Below are positions 52,747-62,714 of a stretch of 64,000 bases of DNA, in pieces (the first letter of the stretch is position 1; every line of letters begins with the position of its first letter). The DNA is from Lactarius indigo (taxonomy: Eukaryota > Basidiomycota > Agaricomycetes > Russulales > Russulaceae). The notes under the pieces were generated by a model, which was not told the origin of the DNA, did not search any database, and worked only from the letters and a program-made list of their open reading frames with translations. The stretch spans positions 1 to 64,000 of the forward strand of contig JAFKAC010000105.1 in assembly GCA_025766275.1 (NCBI GenBank), read 5' to 3'. The position numbers were made by a program, and so were the translations under genes.

Positions 52747-54390
52747 GTGGCTCTCACCAGCCGAAGCCGAACACAGTTCGTCAAAGAGTACCTGGAGCGG
52801 CATCCTTACGACGACCTAAGACCTTCTATCAAAGGCACCGCTCTTTGGAGAAATACTCCACACGACGAAGGGTACTACGTCTACGACCCCGACAAGCTCA
52901 CATACGAACCAATCAAATACATCGAAGATCAACATATTTGGGCCTACGTTGCCTACTCTGACTCAAAACACTCCTGGTATTCCTACAAACCTGTCCCCGC
53001 ACACCTAGGCCTAGGACCAGGAAAAGGACAAATCAGTGCTATCGAGGCTGATTCCGATATCGAAGAACCATCTTCCGAACCCGACTTAGACAACCCAACA
53101 CTCACGCCCACCATCCAAAGACCAGTAGATTTTGCATCGTATGCCAACATGTCCGCCACCCAACTCTCCACCACCCTCACCACCTCGCAACCAGCCACAG
53201 GTTCCTCGACGGCGAATCCTACAGGCGGTGGAGGACATCCTGTGGGAGGAAGTATGCCGACAAGCGGAGGAGGCACTGTGGGAGGCGCAGGAAGTCATCA
53301 TGGAGGCGGTGCGCCTGGAGGTGGAGGCGGTGCACCTGGAGGCGGAGGTGGCGCGCCTGGAGGCGGAGGCGGCAGAGTGGCAGCAGGCCCTGCTGCTGGA
53401 GGACCTCCCCCACCAAACGGACGACTCGGGGGAAATCCCCCGCCAGAATTCACTGGGGACCGAGAAGCCAGCAGAGCCTTCCTCAACGCTTTCACGCTTT
53501 ATCGCGGAATGAACCCAAATGTCCAACAATTGACCCTCCCCTACTCTCGCGCCATGACTCTTCTCTCATACATTCGAGGGCCGTTGGTAGACGACTGGGT
53601 CAAAGAACAAATACAATGGTTGGCTGACCAACTAGCGGGAGGAGTGGCCATGAACGCTGAAAATCTGTGGAATACCATCGAAACGAGGTTTGTCCAGGCC
53701 TATACAGACACCACACAACAGCAAAAAGCTCGCCACGCCATTCAAAGTTTACAAATGGACAAGGAAGACATCAACACATACATAGCCAAATTCTCCAATC
53801 TGGCAAACAAGGCAGGGTACAACAAGGACGAAGCAACGACCTTGGAAATCTTCCAGAAAGGACTCCCGAACGCGTTGGTCATAAACGCAATCAAATTCCA
53901 TCACCCCGTAGACTGGGACGATTGGAAAACGGCGGTCACACTCCAACAAGCGGAATATCTTCTGCTTAAAGACAGACTCACCAAAGGAAGAACAGACAAG
54001 AAGGGAGGGGCCTCTCGCGACCAATGGCTAACCACCCTTAACAAAACCAGGGACCCGAACACAATGGACGTTAGCCGTACTTGTGCCAGGGCAGCAATGA
54101 CAGACGACGAAAAGAAGCAACTCCAGAAAGAAGGAAGATGCTTCCGATGCCGCGGACAAGGGCACATTTCTAGGTTCTGCCCTCAGAAACCGGTGACCAC
54201 AGTCAAAGCTGCGAGCACCAACGACCCCACCCCAACTACCGCCACCATCTCCATGACCGCGTCACGCCCCCTCTCAAATGAGGAACAAGCTGATGCCCAA
54301 GTAGCGGCCCTATTTGCCCAAACCCCCGAAGTACGAGAACTAATGGTGGACAAACTCTTCGGACAAAAGAAGGATTTTCTGAACGCTTAA
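52747..54390 (+). CDS. Gypsy-3 Gag
   Basis: 547 codons counted from a GTG; the frame is open upstream into the LTR and offers no ATG until about residue 134. The N-terminal domain (QFVKEYLERHPYDDLRPSIK) is related to that of Gypsy-1. A glycine-rich linker (GGGGAPGGGGGAPGG, about 53,300-53,400) precedes the capsid-like domain (SRAFLNAFTLYRGMN, YIAKFSNLANKAGY). A CCHC knuckle (CFRCRGQGHISRFC) and the conserved end ELMVDKLFGQKKDF follow. Pol continues in the -1 frame overlapping the last codons; no canonical slippery heptamer is evident here. Confidence 0.9.
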   Translation: MALTSRSRTQFVKEYLERHPYDDLRPSIKGTALWRNTPHDEGYYVYDPDKLTYEPIKYIEDQHIWAYVAYSDSKHSWYSYKPVPAHLGLGPGKGQISAIEADSDIEEPSSEPDLDNPTLTPTIQRPVDFASYANMSATQLSTTLTTSQPATGSSTANPTGGGGHPVGGSMPTSGGGTVGGAGSHHGGGAPGGGGGAPGGGGGAPGGGGGRVAAGPAAGGPPPPNGRLGGNPPPEFTGDREASRAFLNAFTLYRGMNPNVQQLTLPYSRAMTLLSYIRGPLVDDWVKEQIQWLADQLAGGVAMNAENLWNTIETRFVQAYTDTTQQQKARHAIQSLQMDKEDINTYIAKFSNLANKAGYNKDEATTLEIFQKGLPNALVINAIKFHHPVDWDDWKTAVTLQQAEYLLLKDRLTKGRTDKKGGASRDQWLTTLNKTRDPNTMDVSRTCARAAMTDDEKKQLQKEGRCFRCRGQGHISRFCPQKPVTTVKAASTNDPTPTTATISMTASRPLSNEEQADAQVAALFAQTPEVRELMVDKLFGQKKDFLNA

Positions 54391-57300
54391 ACCCGGCGGC
54401 CTGGGCTAGAGCATTAAAACTTAGCGTGTACAATAGCAGGTTTCGATCTATGCGAATTCCAGTACTTTTCAAATCTGCTCACGCGACGGCCGAACGAAAT
54501 GTCCTCATAGACTCAGGAGCAACCAACAATTTCATAAGCGCAAAACTCCTAAAACGGCTTAAAATTGCCTGGTTAGCCACTGAACGACCCATCAAAATAT
54601 GGAATGTAGACGGAACCCACAACCAAGGAGGAGAAATTACATCCTTCACCGACCTCACTGTCAAAACAGGGGGAAAAACGCAGAATCTTCGATTCCTCAT
54701 CACCGACTTAGGGAACGACGAAGTTATACTGGGATACCCCTGGTTTACGGCCTTCGAACCTAAATTCCATTGGAGGGATGCTACCCTTGATGAAGAATTC
54801 CAACCAGTAGTCATCACCAGCCTAAATTTATCCGACGAAGCCATGCCTACAGAAGCAACTATTAAGGCATTGGAGACATATCAACTGGATGAATTAGCCT
54901 GGGAACAACTGGAAAGCGAAGCAGACCCTTACATCAGACTGCGGAAAACGACCACAGCGTCCGAACTGGCGCAACAAGAAGCAGCAAAAAAACCTCAGAA
55001 GACCTTCGAAGAAATGGTCCCGGAGGAATACCGCAGACATCAGAAGGTCTTCAGTGAAGAAGCATCCCAATGCTTTCCCCCATCACGACCATGGGACCAT
55101 GCCATTGATTTAGTCCCGAACGCTCCAGAAATGATGGATTGTAAAGTGTACCCACTTACAGTCCCGGAAACGGAGAAGCTAACAGAGTTCATAACCGAAC
55201 ACCTGGACAAAAAATACATCCAACCATCGAAATCCCCTTACGCTTCCCCCTTCTTCTTTATCAAGAAAAAGGATGGAAAACTGCGCCCTGTACAGGATTA
55301 TCGCCGCCTCAACGAGCTCACCATAAAAAATCATTACCCACTCCCCTTAATCCCCGAATTAATTGATAAGATTCGCGAAGCGTGACTCTACTTGAAGCTT
55401 GACATCCGTTGGGGATACAATAACGTCCGAATCAAACAAGGGGACAAATGGAAGGCGGCGTTCAAAACAAATCAGGGATTATTCGAACCACGAGTCATGT
55501 TCTTTGGTCTTACCAATTCCCCCAGTACCTTCCAAACCATGATGGACACCATCTTCCGGGAGCTGGTATTGACGGGAGAAGTCATTGTTTATATGGATGA
55601 CATCCTGATCGCAACCGCGGACAATCTTGCCCATCACAGACAAGTGCTGCATCAAGTCCTCGACCTTTGTAATGAACACGATTTGTACATTAAGCCCGAA
55701 AAATGTGTGTTCGAAGTTTATGAGGTGGAATACTTGGGACTTATCATTGGACATGGACGACTCCGAATGGACCCAGTCAAGGTTCAAGGAGTACGTGATT
55801 GGAAGGCACCAAAATCACTAAAAGAAGTACGGGCCTTCCTGGGATTCTGCAATTTCTACCGACGATTCATAAGGGGATTTTCAACCATGGCAAGACCGCT
55901 CCACGACCTCACGAAAAAGGACACCCCATGGGAATGGACAGAAGCTAGGCAAAAGGCATTCGACACTATCAAGGAACAGATTAGCGCCAAACCTGTACTT
56001 CTGTTTCCAAAACTGGATCAGCCCTTCGAAATCGAAGTCGATGCCTCAAGTTACGCCCTAGGAGCGGTCCTAAACCAAAAGGGAGAGGATAACAAGATAC
56101 ACCCGGCTGCGTTCTACTCCGAATCACTATCAGAAGCAGAACGCAATTACGACATCTATGACAGGGAACTGCTAGCGATTGTCAAAGCGCTACGCACTTG
56201 GCATACATACCTTGTGGGATCCCCCCACTTGATAACAATTCACACAGACCACACCAACCTGCAGTATTGGAAGGAACCCAGAAAAATCAATTGACGAGTA
56301 GCACGGGAATTCCAAGAACTGTCAGAATACAACTTTATACTCAAGCACATCCCTGGTACGAAGAACACACAAGCAGATTCTTTATCACGAAGACCCGACT
56401 ACGACGACGGCACCAGTGACAACAATCACATTACAGTACTTCCAGATGAAGTATTCCTCAAAGTAACCCAGACATCCATGCATGACATGGACATATGGAC
56501 TCAAATCGTGCAAAACATGGAGGAAACAACACTCCTCCCATGGATAGAACCACACAACCTCAAGAAACATAATGGGTTGTGGTGGAAGGGCGACGCCCTT
56601 GTTGTTGTGGGAAACAACGAACTTAAACGGGGGGTGATTACCTTTTTCCATGATACCCCAAGCGTAGGACACCCGGGAATTGCAAACACCCTTGACTTAT
56701 TACGACGCGACTTCTGGTGGCCCAACATGCGCAAGGACATAGAAGCCTACGTCAAAGGATGCGCAACATGCCAAAGCAACAAAATCAATCACCACCGACA
56801 AAAACCCCATCTGTTTCCCATCACTACTGAACCGTCAGCCGAACCATTTGAGGTGGTAGCCATGGACTTCATAGTCAAACTCCTGGTATCAAAGGGGTTC
56901 GACTCGATTCTCACCGTCACGGATCATGATTGCTCAAAAGCGGCAATATTCATACCATGCAACGAAACCATAACGTCAGAAGGAGTGGCAAAACTCTATC
57001 TCCGACATGTCTATCCCCATTATGGTTTACCCCGAAGGGTCATATCAGATCGGGACCCAAGATTCGCGTCTACATTCATGAGACAACTATGCAAAACGTT
57101 GGGAATACAGCAAAATGTGTCGTCGGCGTATCATCCCCAAATGGATGGACAATCGGAACACACCAACCAATGGCTAGAACAATACCTACAACATTGGTGT
57201 AACGTACAACAGGATAATTGGGCAGAACTACTACCCATGGCACAATTCGCTCACAATTCATGGAAAAACGCCACCACCAAACATTCCCCATTCTCACTCA

Positions 57301-57920
57301 TCATGGGATGGGAACCGCGAACCACATGGACACCCAAACCGTCAAACAACCCCGCGGTAGATCAGAGATTAGAAGAATTACTAATACTCCGACAACATGT
57401 GCAAGATAGTATCAAACATGCGCAACTCCTTATGGCCCAACGAGGAAAGACAGGATTCACACCTTATCAACAAGGAGACCAAGTATGGTTAGAAGGAACC
57501 AATCTCTGTACCTTCTACCCCACGAACAAACTAGCTCCGAAACGATACGGACCCTTCAAAATTTCCAAGGTCTTATCAGACGTCTCATACGAGTTAGAAC
57601 TTCCGACATCATGGAAGATACATCCAGTATTCCATGCGAACCTTCTAACACCATATAGGGAAACGGAGATACATGGCGCAAACTATACCCGACCGCCACC
57701 AGACCTTATTGAAGGAGAAGAGGAGTACGAAGTGGAGCGAATCGAAGACGCCCAGGAACAAGGAAGAGGGCGTAAACTCCACTACCTAGTAAAGTGGAAA
57801 GGGTTCCCACCAAGTGACAACACCTGGGAACCCGCAACAAACATGACCCACGCCGCAGATGTCATCAAAGACTTCTACCAACGATACCCAACCGCCAGAG
57901 GGGCTGGACGAACGATATAA
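54381..57920 (+). pseudogene. Gypsy-3 Pol with two premature TGA stops
   Basis: The frame opens in the gag overlap (ERLNPAAWARALKL) and carries protease (LIDSGATNNFISAKLL), RT (KLDIRWGYNN, YMDD near 55,593), RNase H (EVDASSYALGAVL), integrase (HPGIANTLDLL, CATCQSNK, AMDFIVKL, VISDRDPRFAS, GQSEHTNQ) and chromodomain (EYEVERIEDA ... LVKWKGFPPSDNTWEP). TGA codons at 55,383-55,385 and 56,292-56,294 interrupt it; in both places related elements have arginine, so CGA to TGA is the likely change. Apart from these the frame is intact to 57,920. Confidence 0.92.
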
Positions 57921-57961
57921 GGACACCCTCAGTCACATCCCCATACCCCCTCAGCCCAACA

Positions 57962-59353
57962 ATGACCGACACCCCAGTATCCGACACCACCCTCGTTCAC
58001 GTCCTCAGCAACCCCCAACTTGAAGCCGCCCTCGAGTGAGGGATTGTCACCATCACCAACCCCATTCCCATCGAACGAGAACCTGGGGAGCTCACCCCGT
58101 CGACACCCGAGGAAGGGCAATACTCCCCAACGCCCCCGCCTCAACAGCAATCGACTCCTCCACCCGAACCACAACCTCAATCACCACCATCCTCCCCATC
58201 ATCTACACCACCCCCACCACTAGAACCGTTCACCCCAGTCCGCATCCACACCCCCATTGACTATGACCGACCCGACTCCCCCCCCAACGACACAGACGAC
58301 CCTGGCGCCCCATTCTTCCCAAATACCCCAGGAACTCCCAAATACTACCCATTACAGATCCCACTATCTGACGGCGGATCCAACCCTGCGAAGTATATTT
58401 ACTATCGCAAGGGGTTCACCGAGGTAGTGGGGACAATGGGCATCAGGCAACCCCACTATGGAGAGGGAGTCTACCTCTCGTCACTTAGGCCAAATGTCTC
58501 GGCACCTCCCTTCATGGCAGACCAGCTACAGTTCTTCAACCCCCACGACATCCGCGCCTGCGCCTTAGACGAAACCCTCATCGAGCTAAACTCACCACGA
58601 CTTACCGCCGAGATCACTAGGCTACGGACGGGACTCTTGGCACTCAAGGAAATCGACGAGAAGTGCGAGAAGCTAGAGGAAGACGCGCGCAAGCTACGGT
58701 CAGAGCGACTCATGGTGGATCTAATGCTAGCCAGCACTAAAAGGCGGCTCCAATATGCAGGAGCGCTGGCTACCATTGGCAACGAATATGCACGCATGAC
58801 CGCCCTACCCACACCCCTCCGTCACTCCCGTTATGCCATCCCATTCTCCCCGCGACGCGGAGGGCCACTAGAATTCCCTCGCCTCGCCGACAAACCTCAT
58901 CGGCGACGTTGCTATCACTGTAACAGCCCCCACCACCTCGTGCGCGACTGTCCCACTCGATCACGACCAGCCTGTCGTCACTGCCAGAGTCAAGAGCATC
59001 AATCTTATCGATGCATCTTTCGACGAGCGGGTATGGTCGAGGAAGTGATCACGACCCACCAAGCCGACGAACGTATACGACAGGCCGTGGCTACGGAGGC
59101 CACTACTTCTTTTACGGTCCCTGAGCCACCGACAATTGCAGCCCAGACCCAAGGGCGGTGGTGTGGACGCTGCTTTCGTACTGATGCCAACCACGACGAG
59201 ATCCGATGCCTGCAGTACGAAATGTGTCGTAAATGTGGCAAGCGTGGGCCCTTCCTCTTTCTCAAAACACACTACTGTCGGCTCGACATTTCTCCCTGGC
59301 CGGAGAATGACTTGGACGCCGACATCTACGACCTTGTCGACCCAGAGTGTTGA
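57962..59353 (+). pseudogene. Gypsy-3 ORF3: accessory protein with coiled coil and zinc knuckles
   Basis: A separate frame begins at ATG 57,962, 39 bases after the pol stop, and runs to 59,353 with one TGA at 58,037-58,039 (again a possible CGA). Content: a proline-rich segment (about residues 55-110), a conserved block (YYRKGFTEVVGTMGIRQPHYG), a long charged helix likely to form a coiled coil (ALKEIDEKCEKLEEDARKL), two canonical CCHC knuckles (CYHCNSPHHLVRDC and CRHCQSQEHQSYRC) and a further Cys/His cluster (CGRCFRTDANHDEIRC, CRKCGKRG). The conserved block and coiled coil have counterparts in the Gypsy-1 Pol tail and in Gypsy-4, the zinc fingers do not. Knuckles suggest nucleic-acid binding; the role is unknown. 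Confidence 0.8.
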
Positions 59354-59387
59354 AGTCGAGGCGTCTTCAAGCCTGAACGGGGGGTAA

Positions 59388-59969
59388 TGTTACGATTTTC
59401 TGTTCTCGCCTTATTCCATTCTTCGGACTCGTTCTTTCCTTTTTCCATTTCATCCCTTCCCCACACTACAAGCCCTGTACGACTACGCGGACAATACGTT
59501 TACCCAGTTCCTATCACGCGCTTTGCTTATCGTTGTTATCTTTTGATAAAGTTCAACATGTGCTAGTTTCCGTTCACTTCCTGATCACGCGCGAGTCTGC
59601 GTGATTCTCCTTTGTCCTTGATCCAGATATCCCTTTGTCCCCAGTATGACCCACCTTTGTTCCCCGATAGGGAATGGCGTTATTCCCCTTTTTGTCCAGT
59701 ACGATACGACGAGTATTTAAGCCTAGCACTACCTAGCTTGTACGGTAGACTAGACTTCTTGTGTAATAACTACACTTGACACAGAGTCTCTCGACCCCTC
59801 GACCTTTGCTAGGCCTTCGTGTCTTAGCCATCCTCTATAGTCCAAGTGGTATACGCCCTTGTGACTCTTGTGCACCATTATATCTGAAGTCGAGCCTTTG
59901 AGCTTAGACTACCGTTTACCTAACTGACTTGGTACAGGTCATACCCAACGCCCCTGTAGTGGCGTTACA
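59388..59969 (+). repeat. Gypsy-3 3' LTR
   Basis: 582 bp, same ends as the 5' LTR. Confidence 0.93.
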
Positions 59970-60149
59970 CTGAGAAGTAAGGTGAGTATGACATTCAAGA
60001 GGGAGACGAAAAACATACCTCATTGTCAGCGTCAGCCATGGCCTTAATGGCCTCATAATCATCAGACACAGGGTCTGTGTTGGGCTCTGTGGTAGCACCA
60101 TCATCACTGTCATCCACGACATCATCATCGAGATTGATGACAACCTTGC

Positions 60150-60300
60150 ACTTAGTGTTGCGGGGCTTGAAGAGCCCGAGCCAGTCCGAGTCTGAGCCAT
60201 GCAAGCCCATTTTGCGGGCTTGCAAATGGAGCCGAGCCCCGGCTAATTTTGTGGCTAATTTTCTCCGAGCCAACAGCTTGAGCCAGCTAAGTCACAAAAA
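60150..60300. repeat. Hairpin-rich GGCTC/GAGCC segment
   Basis: Contains the palindrome GCAAGCCC-ATTTTGC-GGGCTTGC (about 60,200-60,225) and several GAGCC/GGCTC units. Such subterminal repeats are usual near the ends of hAT elements, so it may be the upstream end of hAT-2 or a small separate element. No target duplication was found. Confidence 0.4.
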
Positions 60301-60522
60301 ATATACTACGGCCACACAATTCGCAAATTTTCTGAGCACAATGGGATACAGAAAGTACAGAGGAATGATACAACATGTAAAGTATATATCTATCCAATGC
60401 CAGAACACATATTAACGCGTCAATGACGGCCTTGTGACCACCCGAACATTTGTTGGGTGTCCAGACGAACGTAAACTGCACAACACGCCGTCAACGATGG
60501 ACAAGCGACAATTATGTTCAAC
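60301..60522. other. Intergenic, CK1-like gene 3' side
   Basis: Nothing recognisable. Confidence 0.4.
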
Positions 60523-61605
60523 TCACATTCGGCCGCTGCATGGCGAGGGGCAGTTAGCAGGGGGGGTAAGTTTGCCAAATGAAGGCGATACGGTAACGGC
60601 GTTCGACACGACACAGTCGGAACCGTGAGCCAAGCATTGCACGAGGAGAGAGTGGAGGTAGTCGTACTGCGGCTTCTCATCAAAGCCGAGGGATTGAATA
60701 TGCTGTCTAAAAGCGACAAAGGGTGCAGGTAGGCCTTGGCAAAGAGTTTTGCTCGAGGCGATCTTCATCTCGAGAATGGATGCTCCGTACTTCTCAATGG
60801 AGTATCCCTTGACGATGTCCTGCCAAGGTAAGCAACCACGACATAGGTATACTATACTATACACAAGCGATTCAAGATCATCACGGCGTGATTGTGTCCG
60901 TCCTAAATGGCTGTTGATCGAGGTAAAGGTGATGGTGCCTACGGTCTTGAGTCCAGAAACCAGTGGAACGTGTCAACGAGTAGAGGGGTCGTGAAAGAGT
61001 TGGGCCAAGCCGAAGTCAATCAGAAATACCTGGCTCAGCTTGCCAATTCCTGTCATGAAGTTTGCAGGTTTGACGTCTCGATGGATGTAGCTTTGTTCAT
61101 GTAATGATTTGAGACATGAAAGCTGTAAAAGAATAGGTATATGAGATAAATGTCCGGGAGTGTGAAACGGGTGGATAATACCATTTGATCAGCATACGAG
61201 AATACCGAGTTGATGTCGTGGCACTTGGATATCGCCTCTTCTACTGTAAGGTTGAGGCGATCGAGTACCATCACGTGGTAGGGGACCTCTCTGCCATACC
61301 AATGCATGGTAGGGATTCCCGACACGCCAGAGAGGGCCTTGTAGACACTATGTTCGTGAGAAAGCCTAGGAGTTTGTGTTTGGATAGGTTCAAGTTTTAG
61401 GGCAACGTCCTGCCCAGTTTTGATATCCCATCCCAGATAGACATCCCCTAGAGGGTTGAGAAAAATCAAAGGGCCTGAATCAGAATGGCTCACCGGAGGT
61501 GCCAGAGCCCAGTAACATCCCCACTCTATACCTTCCACATACGCGAACTATGCTGGACTGCTGCCTATCTAGACGTGTCACAAGGTGTTCATTTGAATCT
61601 GACAT
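60523..61605 (-). pseudogene. Casein-kinase-1-like protein kinase with premature stop
   Basis: CK1 kinases are Ser/Thr kinases of signalling and trafficking. Three exons (61,494-61,605; 61,182-61,447; 60,523-61,122) sum to 978 bases, 325 codons in one frame. The kinase core is well preserved: glycine loop LLGSGTSGDVYLG, VALKLEP lysine, YIHRDVKPANF catalytic loop, LIDFGLAQL, and the CK1-specific RRDDLESLVYS and FDEKPQYDYL. A TGA at 60,973-60,975 lies after DPSTR, in the region where CK1 proteins have a polar residue before HIP; CGA to TGA would explain it. The C-terminal tail after the kinase is short. It is either a recent pseudogene or a sequencing/assembly difference. It lies between two hAT genes; duplicated CK1-like genes are common in mushrooms. 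Confidence 0.8.
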
Positions 61606-61850
61606 GGGGACGGAGATTTGGGTTGACCAAATATATCCTGGAAAAAAAGACAAGGATTCTAGTCTGAGAGTGTGAGGGGGTGAAAATGGGAGAGAACGGA
61701 ACGGTGTGCTAGTTAGAGCTCCGACGGGACATTCCCACAGTTTTTCCAACGACGAGAGCGTGTAACGGATGATTTCAGAGTGTATTGAAGTACATGGAAG
61801 TATCGGGAATCGGGAACATGTGAGGTGTCTGATATAACAAAACCGAATAC

Positions 61851-62714
61851 CTAGAGTTCATTATCGTAGTTCTTCATATCATCGCCAAGTAGCTCATCCC
61901 TCACTGTTTCTACGTTCTCACCCAACAAAGAATCAAGCATAATTGCTGGCTCTTCCTCTGTCCTGGTCCCTCCCAGCATCGCAGCTTCCAGGGTCTTCCA
62001 ACCGGCCATGAAGTCTAGACGCTGCTTCTTCAGCAGGAACTTAAGCATTTGTAGAGCCTCCATTAAGGCCACGCTGATCCGATTTCGTTTCTTGGTATCG
62101 GTCTCCCCAGCTGATGAGAAGACACGCTCACATGGGACAGAAGACACCTGAATCGGAAGGTAGTCCATGGCAATAGCAAACAGGGTAGGTAGTTCTGACT
62201 TGTGGGCCTAGTATCAGTAGCACGAGTTGTAATAACGCCGCTAACCTGATTGAGGACACGGGGCTTACCTCCCAGTAGACCAGGATGTTGGTCTTGTCTG
62301 ACGTCAACGGACCCGAGGTGTACTTTGCGAATTCGTCTTCAACACCTCCCGTTGGGTCTGAACTATTGAGTCTGGGGTAAATGGGGTGGTCCTTGAGTTG
62401 GAAGCGTGTCAACGTCTTCGCGTACGACGGAAGCTTGGGGCGAGCTTCAGTTTGTGCGGGTTGCACAATAGATGGGTCTTTTTCGCGATACTTGTGCATC
62501 TAGGGCAAATAGTCAATGCAAGACGTGAGAATAGGTCAAGTATTTACGAGGTCGTGCATGATCTTTTTCGACCTCTTAATGTATTCCGGATCCCACTCGT
62601 GCTGGATCTATGAGAAGCATATGGAAGGGTTGAGAACTATATAGCCAATTGTATCGCACGACTCAGCAACTGTGTAGTCTAGAAAACAGAGACTCACTCA
62701 TGGTAATGATGTAG
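61851..62714 (-). pseudogene. hAT-3: C-terminal part of a hAT transposase gene, cut by Gypsy-4
   Basis: Exons read on the minus strand: HEWDPEYIKRSKKIMHDL (about 62,610-62,555), MHKYREKDPS ... DKTNILVYWE (62,499-62,280), and the dimerisation domain MDYLPIQVSSVPCERVFSSAGE with MEALQMLKFLLK, ending at 61,851. Introns have proper GTGAGT/GTAAAT donors and AG acceptors. The protein-coding parts seen are undamaged, so this was a recently intact transposase. The Gypsy-4 LTR begins at 62,715 and the N-terminal portion would lie beyond Gypsy-4, outside the window. Confidence 0.82.

Larger units (their letters stand above)
52147..59969 (+). mobile_element. Gypsy-3: chromodomain Ty3/gypsy retrotransposon with separate ORF3
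   Basis: Inserted in hAT-2 with exact duplication CTGAG (52,142-52,146; 59,970-59,974). LTRs are 582 bp each and differ at 11 sites, all CpG transitions. Internal order: self-primer site, gag, pol in the -1 frame, chromodomain, ORF3, G-rich polypurine tract (AACGGGGGGTAA). Three premature TGA codons (two in pol, one in ORF3) make it inactive. Confidence 0.95.
48943..60273 (-). pseudogene. hAT-2: decayed hAT transposase gene, split by LTR-D and Gypsy-3
   Basis: Pieces in protein order (minus strand): acidic N-terminus at about 60,210-59,995 (VINLDDDVVDDSDD); BED-finger-like and following region at 52,040-51,525 (PKVPMFTTAGLLDH); then 51,020-50,679 (RPSLSEWDIPHH, FTFNTWTSSPGDPYLS, the hAT catalytic-region landmark); 50,471-50,106; and the C-terminal dimerisation domain at 49,449-48,943 (DIIGWWGV, YPTLRWIARDYLAIQGSA, SERAFSSGG). 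Introns probably separate some pieces. Stops and frame changes lie in the 49,550-50,100 part. A dead gene of an old hAT family. Confidence 0.85.

Noticed and set aside
52147..59969. Classic ascomycete RIP (CpA to TpA) as the cause of decay
   Set aside because: All LTR-pair changes are at CpG, none at non-CpG CpA sites.
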